64,000 nt of DNA from Cytobacillus oceanisediminis (GCF_004366035.1 NZ_SOEE01000012.1:36409-100408), one strand, 5' to 3'. Counted from the stretch's first letter, positions 32,145 through 42,661 are shown. Program-made: numbers and translations. Notes: generated by a model not told the origin, from the sequence alone.

Positions 32145-33803
32145 ATGAATAAAAAATGGTTATTGGGCTTATATGTGATCATCAGCCTTATTTGGGTATT
32201 CGGAACGAACTACCTTTTGCATATGCTTGAGCCCTCTTCTCTTGTCAGTTTTCTTTTTAGAGCAAAAGAGTTTCTGTACATTATCGTTACAGGCTGGCTG
32301 CTCTATTACTTTATTGGCAAAAGAGATGAGCTTATTGCTTCGAGGGAAGATGAAAAACGTCTTTCCACTTTAATCAACTCCATGGTTGACTTTGTTAATT
32401 TTAAAGACGGACAGGGCCGCTGGATTGAGTCTAATGAATTTGGGCTTAAGTTGTTTAATCTCGAAAAAGTCGATTATAAAGGCAAGAAGGACTCTGAACT
32501 GGCCGAGTACACTGACTTTTATGCAGACGCACTTCGCTACTGTGAAACTTCAGATGAAGAAACCTGGATAAATGGTAAAATTACCCGTATCGAAGAAGTC
32601 ATTCCTTTGCCTGACGGAACAGAAAAAACGTTTGATACGATTAAAGTGCCGCTCTTTCATGCCGATGGAAGCCGAAAAGGGCTGGTCATTATCGGCCGGG
32701 ATATTACAGAAAGAAAGCATGTGGAGAAGCTTCTTGCCGAAAGCCAGCAGCAATATAAATCCTTGTTTGAATATAATACTGAAATTGTCTTTATGACAGA
32801 CCTTCATGGCACCATCACAAAAGTAAATCCCCAATTCAAAGCGGTGACAGGCTACAGTCCTGATGAGACATTGGGTAAGAGCATCAATGAAATCATACCA
32901 GCTCCTTATAAAATGAAGGCCATTGAAGACTTTACAGGCATCCTTGAGGATAAACAGCCAAAAACCTGTGAATTTGAATTCAATCATAAAAATGGCAGCA
33001 AGCTCACTATTCAATGCACTGCGCTTCCGCTCATTGTGAACGGTCAAATTGCCGGAATCATCGGCTATGGAAAAGATGTGACGAAGCTTCGGCAAGCTGA
33101 AGAAAGATTGCGCCGCACCGAAAAGCTTTCTGTGGTTGGCGAGCTGTCTGCCAGTGTGGCGCACGAGATCAGAAATCCGCTGACATCACTAAAAGGCTTC
33201 GTGCAGCTCATGCAGCTGGAAGATGAAAAGCATCAATTTTATTATCAGATCATGCAGGAGGAGCTGGACCGGATTAACCATATTGTCGGTGAGCTGCTGC
33301 TCCTTGCCAAGCCTCAGGACATTTGTTTTACAAAAGCGGATGTTCAAAATATCCTTTTTAATGTCATTTCGCTTTTAAAAACAGAAGCCAGCATGCATAA
33401 TGTCCAGATCGAATTTTTATTAAAATCGGATGTGTATATGATAGAATGTGAACCAAATCAGCTCAAGCAGCTTTTTATTAATATAATAAAAAATGCCATT
33501 GAAGCGTCAAGAGATGGCGGTAAAGTAACGGTTACACTGCAGGCGGAAGAACGGCAGCTGACTATCCTGGTAAAGGATAATGGCTGCGGCATGTCGGAAG
33601 AACGCCTTAACAGGATCGGTGAACCTTTCTATTCTTCCAAGGAGAAAGGAACTGGCCTCGGACTTACAGTCAGCTTCAAAATTGTCCAGTCCCATAATGG
33701 TTCCATTTATTTCAATAGTAAAAAAGGAAAAGGAACAGAAGCTGTCATCAAGCTGCCAGTAAGAAAACACACACCTGCCCCTGAGGCTGGATTAACAGTT
33801 TAA
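32145..33803 (+). CDS. PAS-domain sensor histidine kinase (sporulation-kinase type)
   Basis: From ATG 32145 the product is 552 aa; a TTG at 32088 would add 19 residues but has no ribosome site, while AGGAGA lies 11 bases before 32145. Two membrane helices (about residues 3-22 and 40-60) precede two PAS domains with their C-caps (IIGRDITERK and IIGYGKDVTK). A HisKA domain with ASVAHEIRNPLTSLKGFVQL and an HATPase with GTGLGLTVSFKIV follow. The HEIRNPLTSLKGF box is that of KinA-KinE, which feed the Spo0F phosphorelay. No response regulator is adjacent, which fits an orphan phosphorelay kinase. The signal is unknown. Confidence 0.88.
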   Translation: MNKKWLLGLYVIISLIWVFGTNYLLHMLEPSSLVSFLFRAKEFLYIIVTGWLLYYFIGKRDELIASREDEKRLSTLINSMVDFVNFKDGQGRWIESNEFGLKLFNLEKVDYKGKKDSELAEYTDFYADALRYCETSDEETWINGKITRIEEVIPLPDGTEKTFDTIKVPLFHADGSRKGLVIIGRDITERKHVEKLLAESQQQYKSLFEYNTEIVFMTDLHGTITKVNPQFKAVTGYSPDETLGKSINEIIPAPYKMKAIEDFTGILEDKQPKTCEFEFNHKNGSKLTIQCTALPLIVNGQIAGIIGYGKDVTKLRQAEERLRRTEKLSVVGELSASVAHEIRNPLTSLKGFVQLMQLEDEKHQFYYQIMQEELDRINHIVGELLLLAKPQDICFTKADVQNILFNVISLLKTEASMHNVQIEFLLKSDVYMIECEPNQLKQLFINIIKNAIEASRDGGKVTVTLQAEERQLTILVKDNGCGMSEERLNRIGEPFYSSKEKGTGLGLTVSFKIVQSHNGSIYFNSKKGKGTEAVIKLPVRKHTPAPEAGLTV

Positions 33804-33808
33804 ACAGC

Positions 33809-33856
33809 AAAGAGCGATGTTCAATCAAACGTTTGATTGAACATCGCTCTTTTTTA
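33809..33856. terminator. bidirectional terminator, 44-bp perfect palindrome
   Basis: Bases 33809-33852 form two 22-nt arms with no loop (centre CAAAC/GTTTG), followed by T on both strands (AAAGAG left, TTTTTT right). It lies between the convergent kinase and yaaN genes. The apex contains the same 16-mer palindrome seen at 6581-6596. Confidence 0.85.
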
Positions 33857-33862
33857 ATCCTG

Positions 33863-35029
33863 CTAATTCCCCTTAATCTCCAGCAGCTTCTGCCTCAAAT
33901 CATTTTCCATATTGGCCAGGTCGTGTTCTGCCTGCCGGCGTTTATGGCGGCCCTCCTCCTGGATCCTTAGGGTTTCTTCAAGAGTGGAAATCAAGTTCTC
34001 CTGTGTTTTCTTTAACGTTTCAATGTCGACAAGGCCCCGCTCATTCTCACGTGCCGTTTCAATTGTATTCACTTTCAGCATTTCTGCATTTTTCAAAAGA
34101 AGATCATTAGTTGTTTTCGAGACCTTCTTCTGGGCTTCGACGGCATGGCGCTGGCGAAGCAGTGTCAAGGCGATGGCCACCTGGTTTTTCCAAAGCGGGA
34201 TGGCCGTCATGATGGATGACTGAATTTTTTCAACCAATGCCTGATTGGTATTCTGTATCAGGCGGATCTGCGGTGCGCTTTGAATCGTTATTTCACGGCT
34301 CAGCTTCAAGTCATAAAGGCGTTTATCCAGGCGGTCGGCAAACTGCATCATATCGTTCACTTCCTGGAACTTCATCTGGTCATTCGACTCTTCTGCCTTC
34401 TTCTTCAGTTCGGGAATCGTCTTTTCATGAAGCTCTTCAAGCTTCAGTTCACCTGCTGCAATATATACATTTAAAGCATGAAAATACTCTTTATTATTTT
34501 CGTATAGCTTATCTAACATGACAATGTCGGAAAGAAGCGCATTCTTGCTCCTTTCCAGTTTGACGCTGATGCGGTCGATCTGAGCACCTGTTTTTTGGTA
34601 TTTGGATAAGACCTCCTGAACAGAACCGGATATCTTTCCAAACATACGCGCAAAAAAGGTTGATTTCTCCGGCTTCAGCTCATCCGGATTCACATCATTG
34701 AATTTCTTCATCAGATCATTGATGATTGTTCCCACTTCACCAACATCCTTTTTCTGAACATGCTCGAGCATTGTATGAGAAAACGTCAGCAGCTTTGATT
34801 GAGCCGGTGTTCCGTATGAGATCATCGCCTGGTGATTGGCAGGATCGATTTGTTTTGCAAGCTGATAGGCTTTTTCCCGGTTTTCTTCCGGAATCACATC
34901 GATCAGCCTTGTCCGCTTTTCCGATTGCAATGGCGAGGGAGCAGCCTCCTGCTTTTCCCCAAAAGGATCTGACATCAGATCATCCAATAAATTAGTGTTT
35001 TTTAACAGGGACGGTTTTTCTTCGGTCAT
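33863..35029 (-). CDS. yaaN: TelA/YaaN toxic-anion resistance family protein
   Basis: The 388-aa product belongs to the TelA family, first linked to tellurite resistance. It is a long helical protein with the family core [42 protein letters not shown] and [18 protein letters not shown]. It has no membrane helix. It overlaps xpaC by 4 bp (35026-35029) and is translated with it, as in the xpaC-yaaN pair of B. subtilis. The molecular role is unknown; a link to envelope or metal stress is suggested for the family. Confidence is high for the family and good for the ortholog because of the neighbour. Confidence 0.9.
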   Translation of the reverse strand: MTEEKPSLLKNTNLLDDLMSDPFGEKQEAAPSPLQSEKRTRLIDVIPEENREKAYQLAKQIDPANHQAMISYGTPAQSKLLTFSHTMLEHVQKKDVGEVGTIINDLMKKFNDVNPDELKPEKSTFFARMFGKISGSVQEVLSKYQKTGAQIDRISVKLERSKNALLSDIVMLDKLYENNKEYFHALNVYIAAGELKLEELHEKTIPELKKKAEESNDQMKFQEVNDMMQFADRLDKRLYDLKLSREITIQSAPQIRLIQNTNQALVEKIQSSIMTAIPLWKNQVAIALTLLRQRHAVEAQKKVSKTTNDLLLKNAEMLKVNTIETARENERGLVDIETLKKTQENLISTLEETLRIQEEGRHKRRQAEHDLANMENDLRQKLLEIKGN

Positions 35030-35682
35030 TTTAATCTCCTGCTTTCATCATGAATTCTTGAATCTTTTATCTTCTCAATCGAATTCTTGGCAACATCAAT
35101 TTCAAGATGAAGCTGATCAATATCTTCAGCTATAACTCTGTGAAGATCTTCCTCCACATGATGCGTAAGTGCATCAAGTGTACGTCTGGTCTCCTGGAGG
35201 GACTGATCCAGTTCACGCGATTTTCTCGGCTGAGAAGACAGAAAGACATACTTTTCCGCCAGCTCCACCGCGGAATCCAAATGAGAAAAATAAAACTGCT
35301 CGGCCTGGTAAAAACGTTTCGGCTCACTCCTGGTCAGTCTGTAAATCCTTCTCGTCACCCTCATGAACTCCATGCGCTGCTTAAGCGTCGGGAAATGCCG
35401 AATCGAAAACATCGCTTTGTGCAAACGGGTTATCTTGCGGCGCGCCTCATCAAGATTTCGCTTAATGTATTGGTATTCCCTTTTCGTCAATCCATGCTTT
35501 TTCAAAAAGCGGCGGCGCTGAATCAATCCCCCGGCCCAATAAGTAAGAAGCCCGGCTCCAGCTCCATATATCCCTGACAAAATGAAAGTTTGCCCGAATG
35601 CAAAGTAACTTGCCAGCCAAACGCTGACAGACAAAGGAACAGCCGTCAGCAAACGAAAAGCAAATGCTAAAAAGGAATTCAT
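35026..35682 (-). CDS. xpaC: XpaC-family membrane protein
   Basis: The 218-aa protein has two N-terminal helices (about residues 5-25 and 32-50), then a basic cytoplasmic helical domain ([20 protein letters not shown]). It is the partner of YaaN in B. subtilis, where xpaC was named for hydrolysis of a bromo-chloroindolyl phosphate substrate. No phosphatase motif is visible, so that activity is doubtful. GGAGTCGATAAAT precedes the ATG. It is the first gene of a two-gene operon. Confidence 0.85.
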   Translation of the reverse strand: MNSFLAFAFRLLTAVPLSVSVWLASYFAFGQTFILSGIYGAGAGLLTYWAGGLIQRRRFLKKHGLTKREYQYIKRNLDEARRKITRLHKAMFSIRHFPTLKQRMEFMRVTRRIYRLTRSEPKRFYQAEQFYFSHLDSAVELAEKYVFLSSQPRKSRELDQSLQETRRTLDALTHHVEEDLHRVIAEDIDQLHLEIDVAKNSIEKIKDSRIHDESRRLK

Positions 35683-35764
35683 ATTTATCGACTCCTACTC
35701 ATATTCCTACTTATTTATACGTTATTTATAAACCTAAAGTTTCATCCACAGACATATTTCAGCA

Positions 35765-35885
35765 AGAAAAGCGTAAGCACCTTCAGAACAAGCCAAACCG
35801 CCTGTTCCTGCGAAGATATCCAAGGAGGCTTCTGCTTGATGCTCACCCCCGACACCTAAGGGGGAAAGTGCAGGAGTTATACAGC
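35765..35885 (+). repeat. diverged relative of the dispersed intergenic element
   Basis: The start AAGAAAAGCGTAAGCACCTT resembles the other copies, and CGACACCTAAGGGGG resembles CGACACCTCGAAGGGG of the 23.2-kb copy. The far end is not conserved. It lies between the xpaC promoter region and the next terminator. Confidence 0.35.
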
Positions 35886-36022
35886 AAAAAAGGATTGCAT
35901 CCTTAAATCTATTAAAACACTTTTAAAAAACTTCTCAAGTTATACGATACAAAAAAACACGATTACCCGCCATAGACCACAAAAGTAATCCTTGCTAAGA
36001 CCTGAGACGTATATTTCCCTGC

Positions 36023-36061
36023 AAAAAAAAAAGCACCTGCGGAAATTTCCCGCAAATGCTT
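36023..36061 (-). terminator. terminator of the SH3/C39 gene
   Basis: On the minus strand AGCATTTGCGGGAAATTTCCGC folds with GCAGGTGCT, followed by ten T. Confidence 0.88.
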
Positions 36062-36066
36062 TCTGG

Positions 36067-37170
36067 CTATTTTACAGCCAATGCACGCTTGCCCATGGCT
36101 TCGTAGATCTTGATGAACTTCTCCTTAGGCATTTTCACATCTTTCTGAACTGCTTCACTGTCATTAAAGTAAACATAATCTGCATCCACACCGGTTACGA
36201 CAATGCAGTGCAATGGTGTTGGTGCGCTGATCGTTTTGCCGGCAGGCGTTTTCCAGCTTCTATTATTCGGCATTTCATGGCTGATTGTAAACCATGCCAA
36301 AACAGGGTTACCCTCTGAAACAGCCTTTTCTATTTCTGAAAAATCTTTTCCGGTCAAATTTACACCGCCTGGCCGATACTGATCAAGCAGCTTTTTCAGC
36401 GGTCCCGGGTTTATCGTATGGCCGTTGCCAAAAGGTGTTCCGACAAACCCGACATCAGGATCTCCCCAGGTTTTAATAGAACCATCTGCATTTCTTACCA
36501 GCTTGGTTGAATCATATGGCATTCCCTTTGCAAGTGTTGTTTTGCTGACATTTACACCATAAAATTTCAGTGCCATGGCAAGAGAAGTCACTTCGCATCC
36601 GCTTGGCAACTCCGGCCGCTGGGCAATGAGCGGTACATTGATCCTTGCCTGACGGGAGTCACCAGCGGTCACATAATCACCGCTTACATACCCGGTGCTT
36701 CCGTTGTAGGAAATTTTATACCAGCCGTTGCTTTCCTTATGTATGACACTTAATACTGTTCCGTTTTTTAAAAGGCCGACACTGCTGTAATTTAATCCCG
36801 GACCTTTTCGGACATTTAATGATGTGGCGTCCACCCGGTAAAGTTTTTCATTTGTTTTGACGTATTGGCCGCTGACATAGCCTGTTTTTCCATTATAGTT
36901 AATTTTGTACCAGCCGCTGGCAAGGCGTTCGATTGCCTGTATACTGCTGCCTTGGGGCAGGCTGCCGATCCGATCATAATTTGTTCCGGGGCCAGAACGG
37001 ACATTCAGACTGGTCGCATCCACTGTGTAAGTATAGGAAGACGCTTCTGCCACTGCCTCGTTTGAAAAGCCCGGAATTGATGGTGAAATGATTCCTCCTG
37101 CAAAAATAGCTGCAGCAGCAGTCCCTTTTAATAAAGCTCTGGTTCCATACGAACTTTTTAAAATTGCCAT
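36067..37170 (-). CDS. secreted SH3b-C39-type cysteine peptidase
   Basis: The 367-aa product has a signal peptide (about residues 1-42) and two bacterial SH3 repeats (residues 46-106 and 110-170, each with VDATSLNVR..GPG.NY and GWYKI.YNG.TGYVSG). A C39-like papain-fold domain follows, with the nucleophile in LPSGCEVTSLAMAL, His in PLHCIVVTG and Asp in YVYFNDSE. The SH3 repeats bind cell-wall peptide, so the enzyme probably works at the wall. The substrate is unknown; related C39_2 proteins are often called hypothetical. GGAGGAAAGTAT precedes the ATG. Confidence 0.88.
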   Translation of the reverse strand: MAILKSSYGTRALLKGTAAAAIFAGGIISPSIPGFSNEAVAEASSYTYTVDATSLNVRSGPGTNYDRIGSLPQGSSIQAIERLASGWYKINYNGKTGYVSGQYVKTNEKLYRVDATSLNVRKGPGLNYSSVGLLKNGTVLSVIHKESNGWYKISYNGSTGYVSGDYVTAGDSRQARINVPLIAQRPELPSGCEVTSLAMALKFYGVNVSKTTLAKGMPYDSTKLVRNADGSIKTWGDPDVGFVGTPFGNGHTINPGPLKKLLDQYRPGGVNLTGKDFSEIEKAVSEGNPVLAWFTISHEMPNNRSWKTPAGKTISAPTPLHCIVVTGVDADYVYFNDSEAVQKDVKMPKEKFIKIYEAMGKRALAVK

Positions 37171-37459
37171 ATACTTTCCTCCATATCCCTAATTTATTTC
37201 TGTCGAATTTTGCAGACTACTCTAAAAATATCGATTCAAAAACTCCCAGTCTACCTTTTTGGGACTGGAAAAATATTATTGATTCTATTGAATCAGCTTA
37301 TATGGAGGAGTCAGTATATTTGGCATCTGCATATCTTCCTTCTTCCTGCCATTCAATTGAGCGCCCCTGGCAGCAGAAAGACGATTTTTTTTGTTTATTT
37401 ATAAGAAATAAAGGGAATATGCTCTTGTACCAATTTACTTACAGCTTGGAGGAAACATA

Positions 37460-39376
37460 ATGAATAAGCACTATGTTTATATAGTTATTTTATTAATAGG
37501 ATCTATTGTATTTTCTTCCTCAGGACATGCAGAGGATCGTGCTGGACAGGAAAACAAGGTAGTGCTGATTTCATTTGATGGAATGAGAAATGACCTGACT
37601 AAAGAATATGTAAAGGAAGGAAAGCTTCCCCACATTAAAGCACTCATGAAGAATGGAGTAGCTGCCAAGGATTCCAAAACCGTAATCCCCTCGCTGACCG
37701 CCCCATCACATGCGGCAATTGCTTCAGGTGCAACCCCTTCGGAAACCGGCATGGTCAGCAATAAGTGGCAGGATCCCCATAAAGAATTGGCAAATGGAGA
37801 AAGCGCCTTCCAACAGCCACTCGATAAAAACCCGCTTTGGGCAGAGGCCAAAAAAAACGGCAAAACAACTGCTACAGTGCTGTTCCCCGGGTCAAACCCC
37901 GATGCAGGAACACAGGCTGATTACGCAGTTTATTATGGAGAAACCTGGGCAGAGAGTTCTCTGGATAAGCTTCAGTTCAAAAAAGCAGAGAGCTGGAAGC
38001 ACGCCGAAGGCAGCTTTAGCCCTTTAAAGGAAGCTATATTGGAGCTGCCATTAAAAGAAGCTAAAAATAAAAAAATTTATATATTGGCTTTAGACACTTC
38101 AGATGATGGAAAGACCAACTATAACCGCTTCATTTTTTCGGAAAACCGTTCGGCAGACCCCAAAGATGTCATTGTCAATGCCAACGAATGGGGGTCAATT
38201 CCTGTTGAAGCTGATGGTGAATCTGCAGGTTTCTGGTTTAAGCTGAAAATTGACCCTGGTCTTAAGAAAGCAAGGATTTACCGGACCGCCGTTACGTCAG
38301 CACTCATTGAAGGACCCGATGGATTTGAAGAGGAGCTGCTTTCAGAATTCGGCTTTTTCCCCGTCCAGGATGATACAAAGGCTCTAGAAAAAAAGTGGAT
38401 TACTAGAGCAGAGTATGAAGAAATCAGTTCACGTTTTGTCAGCTGGGCAACTGATGTGTCTCTTTATATTAAAGAAGAATACCATCCGGATTTGCTGATG
38501 TTTTATACACCTCAGATTGATCATGAATCACATCACTTTCTGCTGACAGATCCCCGGCAGCCTGGGTATTCAGAGGAAAATTCTCAAAAACATAAGAAAT
38601 ACATTGAATGGGCATACAAGCTTGCTGATGATGTCGTTGGACAGACGATAGATAGCCTTAGCGAAGAAGAGAACCTTCTTGTTGTATCCGACCATGGAAT
38701 GGAGCCAGTCCACACCATACTTGCTCCAAACACTCTTCTAAAAGAAGCCGGTCTTTTAAAGACAGATGAAAAAGGCAAAGTGGATGAGGAGAACTCCAAA
38801 GCAATGGCTGTAGCCAGTGGGTCAGCTGCACAAATTTACTTGAATGAAAACCTCTCTAAAAAAGAGAAGGAAAAGGCTGCAGACCAAGTAGAGAAACTTT
38901 TCAGCGAGTATAAAATCAAGCCGGAATTTCAGACAAAAACCCTAAAGGGCTATTTTGGTAAAGCAGGTGATTCCATTGTGCAAGGGCAGTTCAGCCATTT
39001 TAATCAAACGTCGAAGCAATTCTTCCATTACCTTTTTAGAAAGGAAGAAAAACCTTATCAGATTGCCTATGGAAAAAATAAAGAGAATAAGCACCCTAAC
39101 CAGGGAGACATTTTGCTGCTAGGCGCAAGGGGCTATATGATGGGCAGCAGTCTAACAAGCCCCCATATGCCATCAATTGAACTCGGCAGCCACGGAGGCA
39201 ATCCTGATCGGAAAGAACTCAGGGCCGTTTTCTTTGCGCACGGCCCTTCTTTTAAAAAGGACTGCCGGATTGGCTCGATTACCACACTGGATATTGCCCC
39301 AACTGTTTATAAGCTGCTGAACATACCAGCTCCGAACTTTTTGGAGGGTGAAATTCTAAAAAGTGCTTTAGATTAA
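37460..39376 (+). CDS. secreted alkaline-phosphatase-superfamily phosphodiesterase
   Basis: The 638-aa enzyme has a signal peptide (first 24 residues) and the nucleotide pyrophosphatase/phosphodiesterase layout: metal Asp in VLISFDGMRNDL, nucleophile Thr in IPSLTAPSHAAI, Asp-His in TPQIDHESHH, Asp-His in VVSDHGMEPV and His in LGSHGGNP. It should cleave phosphodiester or phosphonate bonds outside the cell. An inserted beta-rich region (about 160-260) is characteristic of this branch. CTTGGAGGAAACATA precedes the ATG. It is a single-gene unit, and I see no Pho box. Confidence 0.9.
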   Translation: MNKHYVYIVILLIGSIVFSSSGHAEDRAGQENKVVLISFDGMRNDLTKEYVKEGKLPHIKALMKNGVAAKDSKTVIPSLTAPSHAAIASGATPSETGMVSNKWQDPHKELANGESAFQQPLDKNPLWAEAKKNGKTTATVLFPGSNPDAGTQADYAVYYGETWAESSLDKLQFKKAESWKHAEGSFSPLKEAILELPLKEAKNKKIYILALDTSDDGKTNYNRFIFSENRSADPKDVIVNANEWGSIPVEADGESAGFWFKLKIDPGLKKARIYRTAVTSALIEGPDGFEEELLSEFGFFPVQDDTKALEKKWITRAEYEEISSRFVSWATDVSLYIKEEYHPDLLMFYTPQIDHESHHFLLTDPRQPGYSEENSQKHKKYIEWAYKLADDVVGQTIDSLSEEENLLVVSDHGMEPVHTILAPNTLLKEAGLLKTDEKGKVDEENSKAMAVASGSAAQIYLNENLSKKEKEKAADQVEKLFSEYKIKPEFQTKTLKGYFGKAGDSIVQGQFSHFNQTSKQFFHYLFRKEEKPYQIAYGKNKENKHPNQGDILLLGARGYMMGSSLTSPHMPSIELGSHGGNPDRKELRAVFFAHGPSFKKDCRIGSITTLDIAPTVYKLLNIPAPNFLEGEILKSALD

Positions 39377-39377
39377 T

Positions 39378-39418
39378 AACACTGCCTTGCTATGGCTGCA
39401 AGGCAGTGTTTTATTTTT
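39378..39418. terminator. bidirectional terminator
   Basis: AACACTGCCTTGC and GCAAGGCAGTGTT form a 13-bp perfect stem with a 7-nt loop; T runs follow on both strands. It serves the phosphodiesterase and the convergent kinase. Confidence 0.9.
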
Positions 39419-39459
39419 GAAAATAAAAAACCCACCCCTAAAGAGATGAGCTGTACCCA

Positions 39460-40923
39460 CTATATACAATCCAATTCCACCATCACCTTTGTGCCCTCAC
39501 CTATAAGACTTTCGATGGCCATCAAACCTTGATGCTCCTGAATAATCTTATTGCTGACTGTGAGCCCCAAACCGATCCCTTTATCTTTTGTCGTATAAAA
39601 AGGGGTCCCAAGATACTTCAGCATTTCTCCATCAATGCCTGCTCCTTCATCTGCAAAAGCAATCCTTACACGCCTGCTCTCTATTCTTTCAGCACTTATA
39701 TAAACATTTCCGCCATTTGGCATAGCTTCAATCGCATTTTTTAAAAAGTTCACAAATACTTGCTTCAGCTGGGGAGGTGAACATAATAGCATGATATCAT
39801 TCTCACAATGATTGAGATGGATTTGAACATTGTGAAGCAATGCCTGCGGATGAAGTACGTTAATCGTACTTTCAAGAATGGACATTAAGCTCCCTTTCTC
39901 ATACTCAATTGCCTGGGGTTTTGCCAGGGACATGAACTCATTGACAATGATATCAATCCGATCAAGCTCCTCCATAATAATGGATAAATAATCATCCTGT
40001 TTTTCCTTATTAACGCTGGATTGGAGCAGTTTCGAGAAACCCTTTAAAGAAGTCAGCGGGTTCCTGATCTCATGTGCAACCCCTGCTGCGAGCTGTCCAA
40101 TAATGGAAAGGCGGTCCAAGTTACGCAAAGCTGCATCATTATTAACCCTGTCTGTTATGTTTCTGCCTACTGCCACAAATAATTCAATCTCGCCTTTATC
40201 GTTTAATATAGGGGAAATGCTTGCCTCAACGAAAACAATATCGCCATTTATGGTATCCATCTTCGTTTCAAGCAGCTGAGGCTCTCCCGTTTCCAGCAGC
40301 TTTTGACATACATTGCTGAACTTTTCTCTCTCTTCCTCGGAATATATGACAGTACTGCAGGTCTTTCCAACAAGCTGCACCGGCGAATATCCCAAAACTT
40401 TTCCATGAGATGGGGATGCATAAATCAACGTTTGATCCTTTGTGAAGACTTTGATCATATCTGTCGTATTCTCCGTAATCAAATCGTACAGTTCCCTGGT
40501 TTTTCTTAATTCCCTCTCCATGCTTTTAAACTCTGTCATATCCCGGAATATAGCCAGAACGGCGATAATTTTGCCCTTGGAATTTCTGAAGGGAGAATAC
40601 GAAACCGAAATATCCAGAACCGAACCATCCTGATGATAGCGCTGTGTGATCACATTGCTGTATACTTTCCCCAGCTTGACCAGTTTTATAATCTCCTTCA
40701 CTTCTTCCGGGTTCTGAAACTCGGTAAACTTCCTGCCAATGACTTGCGCTTCGGTATAGCCAAAAATCACCGTATACATATGATTTACCCTTATAAAACG
40801 GTTCTCCATATCAATGATGGCAACCCCATCTGCCGTGCAGTTCAGGAACAAATCGAGCAATTCATCAGGATTGGAATAAATCGATTCACCATCATTGCCA
40901 AGTATCGGGAAATCATTGACCAA
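39460..40923 (-). CDS. soluble PAS-PAS histidine kinase (sporulation-kinase type)
   Basis: The 487-aa kinase has no membrane helix. Two PAS domains (about residues 22-135 and 143-260, C-caps VLAIFRDMTEF and VAVGRNITDR) precede HisKA with AAGVAHEIRNPLTSLKGFSKL and an HATPase with KGIGLGLTVSNKI. The box matches KinA/KinE-type phosphorelay kinases. It is an orphan, and the two kinases of this type in the window are about 38% alike by eye in the catalytic part. The start is TTG at 40923, with GGGGTGAG just upstream. Confidence 0.87.
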   Translation of the reverse strand: MVNDFPILGNDGESIYSNPDELLDLFLNCTADGVAIIDMENRFIRVNHMYTVIFGYTEAQVIGRKFTEFQNPEEVKEIIKLVKLGKVYSNVITQRYHQDGSVLDISVSYSPFRNSKGKIIAVLAIFRDMTEFKSMERELRKTRELYDLITENTTDMIKVFTKDQTLIYASPSHGKVLGYSPVQLVGKTCSTVIYSEEEREKFSNVCQKLLETGEPQLLETKMDTINGDIVFVEASISPILNDKGEIELFVAVGRNITDRVNNDAALRNLDRLSIIGQLAAGVAHEIRNPLTSLKGFSKLLQSSVNKEKQDDYLSIIMEELDRIDIIVNEFMSLAKPQAIEYEKGSLMSILESTINVLHPQALLHNVQIHLNHCENDIMLLCSPPQLKQVFVNFLKNAIEAMPNGGNVYISAERIESRRVRIAFADEGAGIDGEMLKYLGTPFYTTKDKGIGLGLTVSNKIIQEHQGLMAIESLIGEGTKVMVELDCI

Positions 40924-41006
40924 TTAGCTCACCCCATTTAATAACTCTATAAACTATATTTTACAGAATTATAAGAAAAAAAGCAGGAGGATTCTTTAAA
41001 GAACCT

Positions 41007-41036
41007 AAAAAAGCAGCTTCCCAACAGGTCAGCTGC
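41007..41036 (-). terminator. terminator of rlmCD
   Basis: On the minus strand GCAGCT and AGCTGC pair, followed by six T. The stem touches the last codons. Confidence 0.7.
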
Positions 41037-42408
41037 CCTCTTTCCATTCTAATCCCGCTACTGCTTCACAATGCATAGTCTGAGGGAACATGTCCACCGG
41101 CTGCACTTCAATTGTCCTATATCCGCCGTCCTCCAGAATACGAAGATCCCTTGCCAGCGTTCCCGGATTGCAGGATACATAGACGACTTTCTTTGGCTTC
41201 ATGCTTAAAATGGTTTTCAGCAGAGCTTCATCACAGCCTTTTCGCGGCGGGTCAACGACAAGCACATCTGCGGTGTTCCCCTTTTTATACCATTCAGGAA
41301 TGATTTCTTCCGCTTTCCCGACTGCAAATGAAGCATTGGTTATGCCGTTTAAATCAGCATTCCTCTTTGCATCCATAATGGCTTCCGGCACGATTTCAAC
41401 GCCGAACACATCTTTTGCTTTCTGTGCCAGAAAAAGAGAAATGGTGCCAATTCCGCAGTACGCATCGATAACCTGTTCTTCTCCGCTTAAATTCGCATAT
41501 TCCAGTGCCTTTTCATATAAAACTTTCGTTTGCTCGGGGTTAACCTGATAAAAGGAGCGGGCGGAAATCGCAAATTTGATATCGCCAATAAAATCATAGA
41601 TCACTTCTTCACCCCAGAGGACTCGTGTGACATCTCCCATGATCACATTCGTTTTCCTGGAATTCACATTATGGACGATGGATTTAACACCTTCAATGCT
41701 TGATGCAATCTCTTCCACAATCCTTTGCTTATGCGGGAGCTCGTTCGTCCTTGTGACAAGGACAATCATCACTTCGCCTGTCACAAGCCCATAGCGAGCC
41801 ATCACGTGGCGGAGCTCGCCTTTATGCCTGCCTTCATCATAAGCACGGACATCATAGCGTCCGCAAATTTCCTTTACCTTTTGCACAACCTCATCATTTT
41901 TTTCCTGCTGGATGAGGCATTCCTTCATATCGATGATCTGGTGGGTGCGCTGCTGGTAAAATCCGCCAATCAAGCAGCCTTCCTGCTCGCCAATCGGAAC
42001 CTGCGCTTTATTTCTGTAGCGCCACGGATCCTTCATGCCAAGAACCGGATGCACCTTGACGCCCTCAAGTTTCCCGATTCTTTCCAGAACATCTCTGACC
42101 TGTTTTTCCTTGGCAAGAAGCTGGCCTTCATAGCTCAGGTGCTGCAGCTGACATCCGCCGCACTCCTTATAAATCGGGCAGGGTGCTTCTACTCGGTATG
42201 GGCTGCTTTCATATGTCTCGATCAGGCGCCCAAAGCCGTATCCCTTATTCACCTTAATCACTTTTACTTTTGCTCTCTCACCAGGAAGCCCATCCGGAAC
42301 AAAAAGCGGATAACCGTCCACCTTTGCAACTCCTGCTCCTTCATGGGTCAAATCCTCAAATATAACATCTATATAATCATTTTTTTGAACCGGTAATGTT
42401 CTGCTCAT
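41029..42408 (-). CDS. rlmCD: 23S rRNA m5U methyltransferase
   Basis: The 459-aa enzyme has an N-terminal TRAM domain ([20 protein letters not shown]), an iron-sulphur cluster motif with Cys in [15 protein letters not shown] and a SAM domain ([16 protein letters not shown]). The catalytic cysteine is in [14 protein letters not shown]. It methylates U747 and U1939 in Bacillus 23S rRNA. ATG at 42408 follows AAAAGGAAGAAAAAG. The open frame extends to 42561 but without a ribosome site. It is the B. subtilis YefA ortholog, here downstream of dgkB as in that species. Confidence 0.95.
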   Translation of the reverse strand: MSRTLPVQKNDYIDVIFEDLTHEGAGVAKVDGYPLFVPDGLPGERAKVKVIKVNKGYGFGRLIETYESSPYRVEAPCPIYKECGGCQLQHLSYEGQLLAKEKQVRDVLERIGKLEGVKVHPVLGMKDPWRYRNKAQVPIGEQEGCLIGGFYQQRTHQIIDMKECLIQQEKNDEVVQKVKEICGRYDVRAYDEGRHKGELRHVMARYGLVTGEVMIVLVTRTNELPHKQRIVEEIASSIEGVKSIVHNVNSRKTNVIMGDVTRVLWGEEVIYDFIGDIKFAISARSFYQVNPEQTKVLYEKALEYANLSGEEQVIDAYCGIGTISLFLAQKAKDVFGVEIVPEAIMDAKRNADLNGITNASFAVGKAEEIIPEWYKKGNTADVLVVDPPRKGCDEALLKTILSMKPKKVVYVSCNPGTLARDLRILEDGGYRTIEVQPVDMFPQTMHCEAVAGLEWKEGS

Positions 42409-42661
42409 CTTTTTCTTCCTTTTCAGCTTAATTCCGTGACCTTTTTTGACTAGACAGATTGTATCACAAAAAAGGGGTAAATACGAAATGGATATAGTAC
42501 AGATTTGAACCTGCATACCCTTTATCATGCCTGTATGAAAAAACCAACACTCTATTAGCATATTTTCCAGTCTATTTGTAAGCTTACCCTGTCTGTTTTC
42601 CAGAATCTATTTGCAGGAATACTGATTTGCCTCGTTCACAATCTCATGAGTTTTGCAAAAT

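Noticed and set aside
37164..37460. 98-aa plus-strand reading frame between the SH3/C39 gene and the phosphodiesterase
   Set aside because: No ribosome site, odd composition, and it occupies the shared promoter region of two divergent genes.
40900..40960. GTTTAT-N14-GGGTGA upstream of the soluble PAS kinase, resembling a sigma-B promoter
   Set aside because: The GGGGTGAG part is the ribosome binding site of the TTG start, only a few bases away, so it cannot be the -10.
42541..42640. Another periodic array (repeated TTTTCCAG and ATTTG words)
   Set aside because: Two copies 33 bp apart and irregular spacing; below the standard of the arrays at 48.3 and 58.8 kb.
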